Shown here: in pieces, positions 37,231-51,100 of the stretch
Layout: each line of letters opens with the position of its first letter
How positions within the stretch are numbered: position 1 is the first letter of the stretch
NCBI GenBank assembly: GCA_023101725.1
Contig: JALJCO010012618.1
Coordinates: 62,001 to 126,000 of the forward strand
Direction of reading: 5' to 3'
DNA: 64,000 nt
Source of the DNA: Atherinomorus stipes
Lineage: Eukaryota > Chordata > Actinopteri > Atheriniformes > Atherinidae
Translations under genes and position numbers: made by a program
Notes under the pieces: model-generated
The model's database searches: none
Seen by the model: the letters and a program-made list of their open reading frames with translations, nothing else
Told to the model about the DNA's origin: nothing

Positions 37231-38530
37231 GTTTCTTTTTTTAAAAAAAATCTTAAGAGTTTTCAAAATTAGTTTTCATTGTGTCCTTCATTACTTTAAT
37301 TTTGGGGTCAAATGCAGTAATCAGCCAACAGGATCTGCAGGATGTATCGGCCATTGGCTGAGGCTGATGAGAAAATTTCAGTATAGGCCCTAAAAAATCT
37401 GTATTGGTCAATTCCTAATATTAACCGAGTGTGCGTTAAAGGAAATATTTGTTGTCTTAAAGCACAAAAATAAAGATAAATGAAATGACATAGGGACAGG
37501 ATAAAGTAGAAAATATGACTAAATGCATCACTTTCAAGGAAGGGATGAGCAAATGCATTGAATTCACTATTAGCAACTAAGATGATGCTGCCCTCTGGAG
37601 CACAAATTGTTAACTGCAAACATGAGAGAGCAACATGTTCACCAGCAGAACCAAAATGTTCTGTGACTTGCTGTAAGAATTTACCAGCAATGCAAACATC
37701 TTTTATTAAGAGTTTAATACAATCTTTGTGTGAATAGTGATATAATATATTATTATACTAGTATACATGTCAGGTATTAATTCAAATACAAAAAAGTCAA
37801 ATAAAATAAAAATAGAAAACAAGTGGTTGCTTCCTGTCTGTAGTGAAAATAGCAGCAGGTCCTGGGTTCCTTTGTTCAACTTGGTTGACAACCTGATGCT
37901 AAACCTTCACTCCAGTTATAATAATACATGGTAAATACAGGCTCAAGACAAAAACACACTTACAGACACTGAGAAGTTTAACGGTGGAAAATGTGCACGT
38001 TATTGGTCAGGTGTGAGGCTAAATATCAATTTCAAAGTCAGTATAAATAATTTACAAAGGTATTAAAACGTGCTGCAGGAAGAGTAGAGGAAATGGTACA
38101 GAATCATAAGGCAGCACAGGTTTTTTCTCATCATCTTCATCAAAGCTGCACTGCAAAGACAGATTTCCTGGTGCTACTGGAGGGTTTTGTTTGATCGTAT
38201 GGCCTTTGAGACAACGCAGCTAGAGTGGCTTCATACGTAGTTGCTTTGGTGAAAAGGTGGGGGCACATGAACAAGGGACAGAGTTACAGTTTTGTCCTAA
38301 TTAACTGTATGTCGACACAGTGAAGAGGATGACAGTTAGCCAACACTGTCACAGTAAGCATGTGTGCCACCTTTGTTTTAGTTTCTCTGTCTTTGACACT
38401 GTGTGCAGAGGCTGACGAAGGGAAGGCTCTACAAACTGTGCTTCAAAGGTTTTCTACAAAACAGCACACCTGATACACACAGCAGGAAAAATATCAGCGA
38501 TAAGGTAACATGATGCTACATAACCTGCCT
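37231..38530. other. Downstream of pla2g6, unassigned
   Basis: May include distal 3' UTR of pla2g6. A further AATAAA on the minus strand (37702-37707) could serve a longer transcript. No other gene seen. Confidence 0.35.
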
Positions 38531-38536
38531 TTTATT
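38531..38536 (-). terminator. pla2g6: Candidate pla2g6 polyadenylation signal
   Basis: AATAAA on the minus strand, about 250 nt after the stop codon. It is the first canonical hexamer I noticed downstream. Confidence 0.45.
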
Positions 38537-38784
38537 GAATCAGTATTATGTCATTTCCTGTTCTAGTTTTTAGTGTCCATGTTTCAAACATCTGCTACTG
38601 AAAACTCAGAGTTGAAATACTGAGGTCACGGTTAACCTTGTTTTAAAGGAAAACAAAAAACAAAAAAACATCTAATCATCATGGACATTTCAGGTCTTGA
38701 AGCAGCCACTTGGCTCAGTAATCTTAGCATCTCCTCTACCCTTTGTTAACTCTTGCAGCACCTCTTTGGGATTTCCGTGCACTC

Positions 38785-38929
38785 TCAGTTGTCTAGTAGT
38801 GTTTTTGCCAAAGACTGGAGGATCTCCCTCTTCTCATACAGGTACATCTGTGTCTCCCACAGCATGTCCACCAGAACCGCATCGCTCACCTCGTCCAGCA
38901 TCACCTCCTGAGACAGCTGAGGACTCAGT
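38785..38929 (-). CDS. pla2g6: pla2g6 coding exon 17 (C-terminus, stop)
   Basis: Acceptor TTTTGTGCAG, phase 2 in. Encodes the conserved [20 protein letters not shown] and ends LLDN-stop. 145 nt including TGA. Confidence 0.95.
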
Positions 38930-41900
38930 CTGCACAAAACACAAATAACAGTAATTTGTCAAGTTTCAGTCCCTTTAAAAGGTAGAATCCAGAGTTTTTC
39001 CCCCCTGAAAATAAATGCTAGACTTGTGGGTGTGAAATTCGGCCCAGTTCGCACCTTTGGGCCTCTACTCTCGTGTGGTGGTGAGTTTGTTTGCAACTCC
39101 CCTCCCTCTGACTGCATTTCATCTTTTGCCTTTGTTTTGGTGTTTTCAGGACGTTTCTGAGCAGAGATCTGCATGTTCCAGCCAATGACAGAGCTAAACT
39201 CGTCAATTTTCGTAAATTTTTGTATATGTATATGTTTGTATATGTTTGTATGTTTCGTAATTTATGAATATGTCGCTCGTGCATGCTCGCAACTGCCGCT
39301 AAAGGTCAGAAAGCTTTGGCGGCCCATTGGAATTGAATAGAGACTGGTCTTTACGGGGTTAATCACAATGATGCCGGACTCTTTTTGTATTTTTGACTGC
39401 TTTAATGGACGAGGGGAGAACTCTCCTAAATGGGGAATAAGTTTTTACTGGTTTCCCATGAAGAAACACCAGCAATCGGCCTGGATTTGTACATCACCGT
39501 AATAAAGGAGTGATGACATAGCAGTAAAAACTGGTTCATGTAGTTGACATTACTGCATATGTAAATACTCCAAATAAAAAAACGTCAGTTTTTACAGCGG
39601 GGGATTGTTTTGCCACGCTAGACCTCCCTTCCTCAGTAAAAGAGGTGGGTGCGGTAGTGACATGCAGCTTTACCCAGAGACCAAGTTGACTTCATTTTGA
39701 TTGGCTTGATTGGGGGGGCTGTTTGCTTGATAGTGTGCTCTTATTGGAGCAATTGAACTACGTAGAATGATAGCCTGCTGTCTGATTCAACCGTTTTTGA
39801 ACAAAGAAACAAAGCTGACAGACCATAAACAGGAACTTTGATTCTCACTCTGGACATTCACATGGCCTCATCAGTGCACAACAGATTATATTAGACCCCC
39901 AAAACCCCAGAAAAGTGAAATTTGATGTCATGGCACCTTTAAAACTGGACACATTCGCAGCAACTCCCGCTCTGCCGCCTCCTGCTGGCGTCTCACAAAG
40001 ACGTGGAATATAGCAGTAATCTTTTTGTGGATATAAGGACGACGACGCTCTGGTAACAGGTAACACAGTCAGTCGTCAAGAAATTATGAAGGTAAGCACC
40101 GGTGTTCTGTCAGTTTAACATACAATGTCAGATCGGCATAATGTAGCTCGCGTTTAACTGCGAAAGGCAAACTAGCGGTACCATCCGGGTCGCTGTTCTT
40201 AAGCACCAGAAAAAAAAGGAGGAAGAAAAGAAAAGAAAAAGCTTTAAAACGCCCAACAAACTGCTAATGGGAAACTTTTAGCCGGCTGCGGCGGACATTT
40301 CCCCCTTTTTTTAATTTTTTTTTTATTTTTAAGGGTTCATTTGTTGAAGAAATAGGTCAGTTATATGTTCAAGCACAGTAAAGCCGTGCTTGAGCAGACT
40401 TTTTTTTACTTAAACATCAAAACTAGATTCACTCAGACACGAGATTCAATCGAATTCTCAGAAAAAAAATAGCAGATGCAGCAAACAAAAGGAAGTATTT
40501 TGCGGCAAAGAGCTTTAGATTGCGCACGCTCGAAAACCATGGGTTAATATTGGTTCGGCTTTCACCCGCTTCTGAGCTTTGAAGGAGAGGCTTGGGGCTG
40601 AAGAACAATGCGGCCCGAGGGGAGGAGCTCTCAGTTTGAACAGTGTTTAGAAACAGAAATGGGGAAAAACTTCAGACTCTACCTTTAAAAATAATATTTA
40701 AAAAGTGAAAATACGTAGAAAAGGCCCAAATAAAAGGGTTTGAGTGAAAGAGTTTGCATAATATTTATTTGCCACTTTAAAAAATAAATATTTTGTCAAA
40801 CCATAAATGAATAATAACAGTTTATTAGCATTACACAGCTGTACTGCTAACCAGACAACAGCATGGAGGACAGGTGGTGGCTGGGTTTGTTGTCATTGAG
40901 ATTCATTTTGGCTTTCCACACCTAATATAGAGACGGTAGACATGCAGTTGATGGCTTAGGACAGGGGTCGGCAACCCGTGGCTCTTTTGTCCCTCTGATC
41001 CGGCTCCCTGGCTTTTGAAAAATAATTGTGTGGTTCTAAATTTGAAGATCATGTATGGTGTGATCCCTCTGAGCTGCGCACTATTCCCACCTTCTCCAAG
41101 CAAATGCAGCGCATAAAATAAAATCCAACTTGACTGTATATTCAAAATAAAGACAATTTATTTCGTACCATTTTGTAATGCATCCCATTGAGTGACAGGT
41201 GCAATAAGCAGATAACTACAGTAAAACAACGAGTAACAAATTTGCAAACAAATACGATGTGGTTCACACATCTTTATGCAGCTTATTAGTGTTATTAACT
41301 GCACTTCTTGCTGACATGCCACTATTGCCACTGCATATTACTCACACTTTGTTCCCTCAACTTCATCAAAAACACAAAAAACATAATAACTTAGGAGAGC
41401 TACAGCAGGAAAAAAATACAAGAAGGGGGTCAAGCAACAATGATGGCCAAATAAAAGACAGGAAGAGGTTAAATCAGATACAAAGCAAAGATAGAAGGTG
41501 CAGGTTGCAGAAAAAGAGAACCATAAGAAACTCCATGTGTAACACCAGCTCACCTGTGGTAGATGGTGTCAATCATTTCACACCAGGCTGTGGCCCTGTC
41601 CACTGCACAGCCGTCGGAGTCTGTACACTGCCCAGTCAGAGACAGCAGTGTCACAAAGATTATGCAAATACACACTGTACAAAAGCTTTGATTATATATT
41701 ATCATGAAGAACATTGAACCACTAAGAGATGAAAATGAGAAGAGTCCAGCAACCCTGTTTTAATCCAAAAGGACGTGCACTCACGCAGTCCACCAGCATT
41801 TTGCCCAGCTCCTTCGCTCCTACAAAAGACTTAGCCAGCTCCAGAGGGTTGGAGGGACGGAAAACATCCACAGAGCTCACCACCACCTGAGGGGGTTTAC

Positions 41901-44900
41901 CTGGAAACACACACATGCAGGTTCAAAACATTAAAACACTGATGAGATTTTAGCAAAAAATTTAGTTGCACTCTTTAACAGTATCAGACAAATAAGTCAT
42001 TACAACTGTTGACTGTATTTGTTTTTACCTCATTACAATTTAAGTTCCTTTGTATAGTTTATTATGTACAGTGTAAATATATGACATGGACAATGTGTGC
42101 ATTCAAAGAATAAAAAAAAACTAATATACGAGCCAGGGTAGGATACACAATACCTTTAGTATTACAAACTGATCCTGGTTTCTTTGGTGAGTGACCCACC
42201 TGTACCAAGAGAGACGACTATACCCAACTTCTTGATGTCCTTCTCATAGCCCTGACAGACAGAAAAATAAGAAGATATAAAATCTTTACAAATCCATCTG
42301 CATTAGTGGAGAATTAATTCATTTGAAGAAAATAAATAAATAAAACTGGGATGCAACAGAGGAAGCACCAACCTCAGCTTTTAAGGCCTTGTTGTATTGG
42401 TGGATCTCTGTCATGGCGTCTAGAGTCGGGTTATTTGCCAGCAGCCCTCCATCCAGAAAGCGACCCATTGGTCGGAAGTAGGTGGGAGCGGCACCACTGG
42501 AGCGAGCGGCTCTCCACACAAGTTGTTCTGACGTTAAAACAAAGATTTAAATAGGTCACACATGCGAGTCAGCAAAGGCTTCAAGTCCCACTGCGAAAAA
42601 TAACCCAAGTTTAGATTCCAGTGTGGACATTTAGTTTGATATTCATGAGTGTAATACAGTATTCATAACTATGCCCCTCCCAGCACCACCAGTGTCATAC
42701 TGCAAGACAACATTCAAGTTCTTCTTTTTGTTAACTTAAAACAGTCATTTTTAAAAACATGTCTTCACTACTCTTCAATGTTGCAGAAAGGACAAGTCGG
42801 CAGGTGTTTTAGGATTTTCATGCCCAGTAGCATTTTTTTTTTTTGTTTGTTATACTGTTAAGATCCTCGAGGGGAAATTAGGGCTCTGCATTTTACCCAT
42901 CTCTGTACAGTAGTACCAGAGAGTGGTGGGCTGCTGCTTAAAGCGCCCGGGGAGCAGTTAGTGGGGGTTAAGGACTTTGCTCAGGGGTCCACAGTGGTTC
43001 ACCTGAGTGTCATGCCGTGGACTCCAACTCAGGTCCTCCACGCCAAAGCCCAAAACACTACCACTAGGCTACCCACTCCCCAAATTTTCCAGCAAACTAG
43101 ATATTAGAAAAAGTGAAGTTGGGGGACTGCAATTTGTTGATTATCCTTAAAGTGCATGTTTAATTTTAAACATATGTGGACGCCCTTGTAGTGTATCAGG
43201 TCCACACTGAACATTGCCAATGCAAAAATGTACAAATACTAGTCTGATGAGGCTTTCTTGCCACTCCATCTGGAAATGGCGCCCCCAGCAACAAACCAGA
43301 AGTGACGTAGGGGTAGGCTAACGCTCCTGACTCTACTGATAAAAACATGGATCACAGCAGGAGGAATACGACATTAATCACAGCTTTTAATGCTGAAGGC
43401 CACATATATATGTAGAGACATGAAAGTGTGGGAAATAACATTGAAAAAAATTATTTTCTAAGTCACCTCTCGATTAGTTTTCATTTTCAGATCATGTGTA
43501 CAAGATGCTTGATGTCACACTTTTAGATCTTCTACGGTCTTTACACCATTTAAAAAAGCTGTTCCAGTTTATCTGATTAATTCTATTTTATTTTAACAAC
43601 CATCATTATGTATTTGTTGAGGTTTTCAGTGTGTTTAAGTGACAGTTGCTGATGAATCTCCATTTAGAGGAGAAGGACTCTGCTCCAGCGGATCATCTGG
43701 GACATGAATGTCCGCCGAACAGCGATTGCGTCTGTGTGTTTACTTCCACCGACAACCGGCTCTGTTACACCTCAACAAAACACAGCAGCAGGACATTTTC
43801 CCTATGACTCTGTCCACAGATGTCTCTGCTAGCAGCAACGCCATCTCACAGCTCATACTAAGCGCTTTTACAGATTTTTGGAGACCAAATGTGGAGAAAA
43901 GTCGAGCGAGCCGCTGAAAGTGACCGAGGAGCCGATATCAACCGTCCTGGAAGCCAAACGTGAGATCAGTCTGGAGGGACGACAGTTTCCTCCCTCTTCT
44001 AGTTACTCTGCGGTCAGAAATTCTCGCTTTTCCCAGGATTTTGTGCTGAAAAGGCAGCGGAGAAAACACAGTGTCCTGCGGGACAGCAGCCCTGCGGGTT
44101 GCAGGCGGAGTGAGTCATCTCTCCCCAGTTTGTGAGTCGGGCGAGACCGCTCTCTCCGTAGGAGAACAATGGGACACAAAGCGTTTTCACCACGGATCAT
44201 GTGTACGGGCGTTCATGACTCTCGCCTCTGGCTTTGAGCTCTTGATGTTGAGAGGAACAGCGAGAAACAAACACTGAAACCTGCAGAAACTCAGCAGCTG
44301 CGCCGGTTAAAGCTAAGCTAAGCTAAAGCTAAGCTAACGTTTCTACGTTCCTGCTGTGGGCGAGTCAGTCCAAGGAGAAAGGACGTCTCTGGCGGCGATC
44401 AGGAAGGTGCTGGCTAGGAGAGTTCAGCCTCAGCTGTAGAGGTGAGGTTAAGAAAGAAGACAGATGTTCAGAAAGATGATGTCTAGCTGCTAATCGGCTG
44501 TTGTCTGGCCGTTTATCTGTTATTGTTTTGCGTTGGTCAGCTGTGGAATTCACAGGACTTCACCTACCCTGACGTCAGAGGTCACATGATTCCAAAACTG
44601 TGCTGTGATTGTGAAGGAGAGTTTTATCCGCTCCCCGTCTCTTTTTAAGTAATACTTCCTGGTTCTTTTCAACTTAAGTGACCGAACAGTTACTGCCTCA
44701 TCTCATGGAAGGATTTTCTGCCGTTATAAAGAACATGAAAGATACACTTTAAGACTTCACTGAATCCCACTGTACATAATGAACCTTTGACTACTAAAAC
44801 TTTCATTCATTTTGGTATTTTTTCCATTTTTGGATCAGAATTTAGAATAATAAAATTATGGTGAAAACTTGTAAAACGGCACAGTTATTATTTAACATGA

Positions 44901-47900
44901 CACATTTGTCACCACATCTCTGCTGTTTCTAACATTAAACAAACAGTTTTACTTATTCCATCTGTCTGTTTCTCGCTGTTAATGTGAGCCACTGATTAGA
45001 GAAGTGACTTAATGAAAACAATCCCCGTCCAAAGTTTGGAAACACTTTTTGATCAAAACTGTCGGGGAACTTCTGACTGGTGGTGTAAGTCAGACACTGA
45101 TAGCAGAGGACTCTGTCTTAGACAACAACTGGGAACCAATGAGCCTGCAGGTTTCTGGAGCTCATTGTTCACTGAAAAAGAACTGAAAATATTCCAGGAA
45201 ATCCTTCAATAATTTCACTTTTTGTCTAGGGGTCAGATCTACTAAGTTCCAAATTTGCATGTAGTAATTTGCAAGTGCAAGCTAGAATTTTGCGCGAGGG
45301 GCTGAACTCCGGTTTGTGGGTGATTTACTAACATTGAAGGTGCTAATAACAGCGGGCACAAATGTGTTGGAAACAACCCTTTATAAATGAGGGTTTAGCG
45401 TGTTTTGAGGTTTGCAGCGTGGCAAATTGCGAGAAGACAGCGCAAAAGGAAATACGACCCTACGGAGATGGAGATATTAGTGGAAGAGGGAAAGGAAGAT
45501 GTCATTTAAAGTAAGTATGATGAATATAAAAATTCAAATAATACAACAGGTACCCATGCAGAGCCTCAGCAGACTGGCGTATGAGGACATGATCAGGAGT
45601 TGCTGAACAGATAAGTGTCTGCAGCCTTGAACGTGGTCTCTGACATCGCTCGTGGTGTGCAGTCTTTGGCACAATGCCAGCGGCTTTAGCAGCACTGCCA
45701 GCTGATCCTCTGATCCAGTCCACCCGCTAAAATTCAAGTTAAAATGTGACGTTGGCAAAAAGGAGAAATTAAAAGGCGCAATTAATGCCAGCTTTAGTTC
45801 TCATTACACAGTGGCTTTCGAAAACTTCGAAAAACTTCGAAAACAAACTTTCGGTTTCATTTGTCCGGAGTATTTTACACCTGTGTTAAACAGTGGTGTT
45901 TGCTGTGCTGACTTTTATTGAATTCAACAATGAGAACTGAACACGTTGCCTTTACTGCTCATGAAAATTGATTTTGAATCATAGTTGTGTGTGTCCAGGG
46001 CAGTCGTTCCATGGTTGATAAAATCGCTTTATGAGTGCTAAATTAATACATTTACATTTTCTCCGCCCAACACGCACAACTGCGTGTAAACACCCTATAT
46101 TGCATATTCATCGCAGCAGCCGTACGATCTGGATAGGATGCGCTATTAAGCACTTTTGAAAGACGCAACCCTTTTTGCACGCTGTTGGTAGATCAGCTTG
46201 AACATTTTTTTGTGTGTGCAATGAGATAGCTTACAATTTTATACATGCAAACCTTTGATAAATCCGGCCCTACCACGGGATATGAAAAATAACAATCGGC
46301 TTCTATAACATGCTTCCACTGACCCTGTATCCAGAAAGATTTACCGCATTTTCCGGTCTACAAGTTGCACTTTTTTTCATAGTTTGGCGGCTTATGCGAC
46401 TTATAATCCAGTGCGACTTGTATATGAAAATATAAACAATTTTACCTATTTTTAAGTATCAATTCATATTGACTGACATGAGCCAAGGAGTAAATATTAC
46501 CGTCTAATGTCAAAAGAGGGCGCACTAGGCTTGTGACAACTATATTTTGCTCCTAGGGCAAAAATCCCAAAATAGCCTTATCTCAATGGGAGGAGTTCAT
46601 TTTGGACATCTGGCTTTACCGTCTGTGTAGTGGAGCAAATCCTCAAAAAACATGTTTATCCTTCTTTGTTATGATGTTTATGATCATTTATAGGCATTAA
46701 CTTGGGAATTGGACTGTATGGGTATTTTTTAGCAGTAACAAGTAGGATGTAAAAAAAAAACGAAAATCACCCTATTTCAAATAAATAAATACAACTTATA
46801 GTTGTATAGTGCAACTTATATGTTTTTTCCTGTTCATGATGCATTTTTTGACTGATGCGACTTACACCCAGGAGCGACTTATAGTCCGGAAAAGACGGTA
46901 TACAGATTTAATGTCCTCAACAGTCTCTTTTGGAGAGGATTCGTTTTAATGTATCTGTATAGAAATACACACATATGTCCACACACCTTCATCTGTCACC
47001 TTTCTACGCTTTCTGGGTGGCTCTTCTGTGTATCCTACTATCAACACATCCTCATCCTCCCATCCTGTAACAATAACATGACTGGCAAACAACACAACAC
47101 AACTGGACTTATTCATGAACATGATGACATGCAAACTCAGAGAAAGTTGTATGTTGCATCCTTTCCCGACTTATTTGTCAAAATTAATTTAAAAAATGGT
47201 TTTAAATAAGGATTTCCATATTGTGTTTTTCAGGTAAGTATTTATGCACTCTACTCTCCCTCTAGTACACTGAAGTTTACAACCTCTACAGGAGGCTTAA
47301 AGACTTGATTAGTAAATTTGAATTACCCTGTGGGATGGTTAGAGGCTTGAAGGTGGCAGCAGTGGCATACGGGGGCTCTCTGTGGACGGATGGAGGGTTG
47401 TAGTTCCTGAAGATGTGTAGCTCGCCTGGATGTCTGTCAGCTAAGACGCTGGTCACCATCACCCTGTGCAGAGAGAAGTAAAATCACATTATTGGAGAGA
47501 GGATGGGCATAAGTGAAGCTGATTCTACAGAATCTGTGTTAATGAAAAAAATGTCTTCAAAAACTTGAAAATTAGGAGTTTCCCTCAAATATATTCTGGC
47601 TACAACTGCAAACATTTTCAGCAGCTCATTCCCACCCTAACCTCTACCTCGGGTATCGGACGTCTGTCATTTTAGTGTTTTCTCCAAATTCTTTCTTCAG
47701 GAAATCCTCCAGTGGTGTCGTTTCATACGGTCTTGACCCTTTGAATACTTGCTCCTTCATCCTGAAGTATAAGCAGCGTAAGTACTCCATGGACTTGCCT
47801 GTATGTAGAAAAACATGGCATCATTAATCTGAGGGCACATTACAAAAACAATGAGAAGTTTACAAGCAAAAAAAAAAAAAAAAAAAAAAACCACACCATG

Positions 47901-48117
47901 GATTATGGCGAGGGCGAGGATGCCCCCCGTGCTTGTGCCTGCTATCCAGTCAAACAGCTCTCTGGTGGGTCGACCTGCCTCTCTCTCCAGTGCGATCAAC
48001 ATCTGGATCAACACCAGGCCTTTAATACCCCCACCATCCAGACACAGCAGCCTGTCCATCCTGCAGGAGAGGCGAGATGAGGAAGAATATTCAGACTGAG
48101 TCCGCTAATGTTTCCAA

Positions 48118-48150
<33 letters not shown>

Positions 48151-51100
48151 TCAAATCAGGACTATAAATAAAATAACAAAGGCCTCGTGGTTGCTATATC
48201 TGTGCTGTGTAAGGTATTTAAATGAGAAAAGGGAATAACATCATTTTTTTTTTTTTACAAAAAAAGACCCTCCCCAACAATTTCAATAAATTATGAAAAA
48301 AAAAAAAAAAAAAACAAATACAATACACTCAGTCTTAAATAGCTTATATATCTTTGACAAACATCTTTTATGAACACTTATAATACACATTACAAGTGAG
48401 TTAGGCATATCTATCAGCTGAGAGTCCACTCAAGCCTCCAGTCATAACCAAAATAATAAAAACAAACCACTGTATGATTCTGATGGATTGTTGTTCTTTA
48501 TATATTTTTGTTTTAACCTTTTTTTTTTATATATAAACAAAAGACAAAAAAAAGACAGTCTAGAAGTTCAAAGAGTTCTCTCATCAATAAATAAATACAA
48601 GCATATTCCCTCCTAATAACATTCCCATACTCACTTCTTCTTCTCCATTTTAGGGCTATCAATCTCTATGAGGCCTCGGTTAATTGCACCCATCGCAGCC
48701 CCCATATACATGATGTCCTCAAACCCTGAAGGCCAAACACAAAGCTTATTAACAGAAAATAAAACACATGGCATTCAGTTCATTTGTAAAGGAAATAAAA
48801 GGAAAAGAATGCTGGGTCTTCTGCAGACTGCAGGATCTTTGCAAAAGGTCTCTAATCGTGGTTTCGCTGGATAAAAAATGTAGACAAAAATGGCTTTTTC
48901 TTTGTTCTGTCTGTACTGTAAAAATGTGCAGAAACACAGGAATGCTGCCTCATAATATCTTAAGCCAGAGCTAAAAGAAAGAAAAAGAATGATGCCTTAG
49001 CCTTGAGATATTTTTTTCATTTTTCTCTAACACACAGCAGCATCCTTCATCCTGCCTTTTATTTGACAAAACATTGTTCGTTTTGTTGGATTAATTAAAA
49101 AGCATCATGACTAAGATGATTTGATATGACTAACAGAACAAACTGCACACCGTTTTCATCTAAAATGTTGAGAAAAAACATTTTAACATAAATACAGTAA
49201 CTATCTGGTTATAGAAAATAATAACAAAAACACCTCTGCAAAGATGAAACCTAAGAGGGAGAAAGGTGAAAGAGTGGGCAGCAGAGGGGAGGCAGAGCTG
49301 AGGGACGGTGTTGTTACCTATGCCTTGAGGCTTGGTCTTGTTGGAGATGGGAGGAGGACTGCCAGGGGAGGGAGGAAGGCAACGCTGGACTCCTACACTA
49401 CACAGCATGTCCAGCAGTATCTTTCTATTAGGACCTTTCATGTTAATACAACACACACACACACACACAAACCAACATGTTAGGCATGCACATGTGCCAC
49501 AAACAGCAAAGAAAAGAGAGAGTGAGATGGAGAGATACGTAGCAGAGAGAGAGGAGCAAAAGAGAAAGTGAGAAGACAAGCAAGCTGTTAGCAAATATCA
49601 TGCGTTTAAATAAATAACAAGAAACTTATCACCACCATCGCTGCACAAGTAAGATGTTTTCAGAGTTTCTTCATGAGTAAATGAACAAATCATCAAAAAT
49701 CATTGAAAGTCAAAGTGAAATCTCCTTTATAAAGAACAGGGAACTCAAACTCTGGTCCTCAAGGTTCACTCTGTCAGGTTTGAGATGTGTCCCTGCTCTC
49801 ACTCCTGAGTCCAATTTAATGGATCCAGCAGCTTGTTATAAAGTTCTACATGGTCTATGAATCAGGTGTGTTGAAGCAGGGAAACACCTCGAACCTGCAG
49901 GCCAAAGGCTCTTGAGAACCAGAGTTTGATCTGGGGTGGCAAACTGCATTTAGTTACACAAATGTTGCATGATTTGCATTTCTATTAGGGCTGCACGATT
50001 CTGGTAAAAATGCGAATCGTGATGTTTGCTTAAAATTAAGATCACGATTCTCTGAAACTATTTTTTTTCCCTAAAAGTATTTATTGCACAAAAAACTTTA
50101 ACAAAACAAACAAAACAACCTATTCAAAAGGTAATTCAAAATAAAGCATGTGTTTGCACAAGAGCTTTGTTGGAGCATTTCTTTGGCAGATGCATAGTTG
50201 TAGTTCTTAAACATTGGTTAGGGGGTGGGGAGGCAACGGCAGTGTTGCATTTGAGGGCGCTTGAAAAAAATCTGGGAAGAATGGAAACTTATTTGTGATA
50301 AGCTCGTGATTAAAAATGTTTCAGAATTGTTGTGGGTAGAATTGAGATTGCATGTATGTGTGAATTGAGATCACGATCTTTTAACGATTAATTGTGCAGC
50401 CCTAATTTCTATGTTAAAAGTTTTTAAGAGCCAAAAAGTTGGATATTTGAATTATCTTTACTGTAGAAGCAGCAGACGGCCTTTCCTTTCATCCTTTGCC
50501 TTGTTGCACATTATATTTTAAAGGAGGAAACCAAACTCTGACTTTACAGTCAGCATTTTCATGTTTTCCATGGTCACAGGGATTTTCTTTCTCAGTTGGA
50601 AGGGAAATTAAAGCTGATGGAAATCAACTGGCTGTAATCTGCAGTTTATGACACAACACTGCACACTGGACTCAAAGGCTCATTATATAGGTTGTGACAA
50701 GAATCGACCGATACATTGGTCGGCATACTTTAGGCCAATATTTGCTTCTTTTTTTTAAAATACGGTAATAGACAGGAGTTTTCATATATATGTTAGGGCT
50801 GTAACGGTACACAAAACTCACGGTTCAGTATGTACCTCAGTACACAGGTGACAGTTCAGTTTTTACTCGGTACAGTAATGGAAAAAATACACAAATATTA
50901 ACCGTCTTGTGTTTTATCAACAAGTTCACTAAAATTTAACATCACAGCCGAGTTCATACTACATACCCGAACCAGTGTTTCCCTGCCAGACCAAGCACCG
51001 CCTACAAAGTCAGGTTAATTTAAAGTGATCTGGTTTTCTATCCAGCACCAGCTCACAAACTGGTTTAACTTCTCATTTCCTCTAGAACAGGTTTGCTGCA

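Noticed and set aside
41259..41717. 152-codon plus-strand frame
   Set aside because: Partly antisense to the pla2g6 exon at 41554-41627; no domain.
49160..49594. 144-codon minus-strand frame as one exon
   Set aside because: Only 49318-49434 is exon by splice sites and homology; the rest is intron including the UG repeat.
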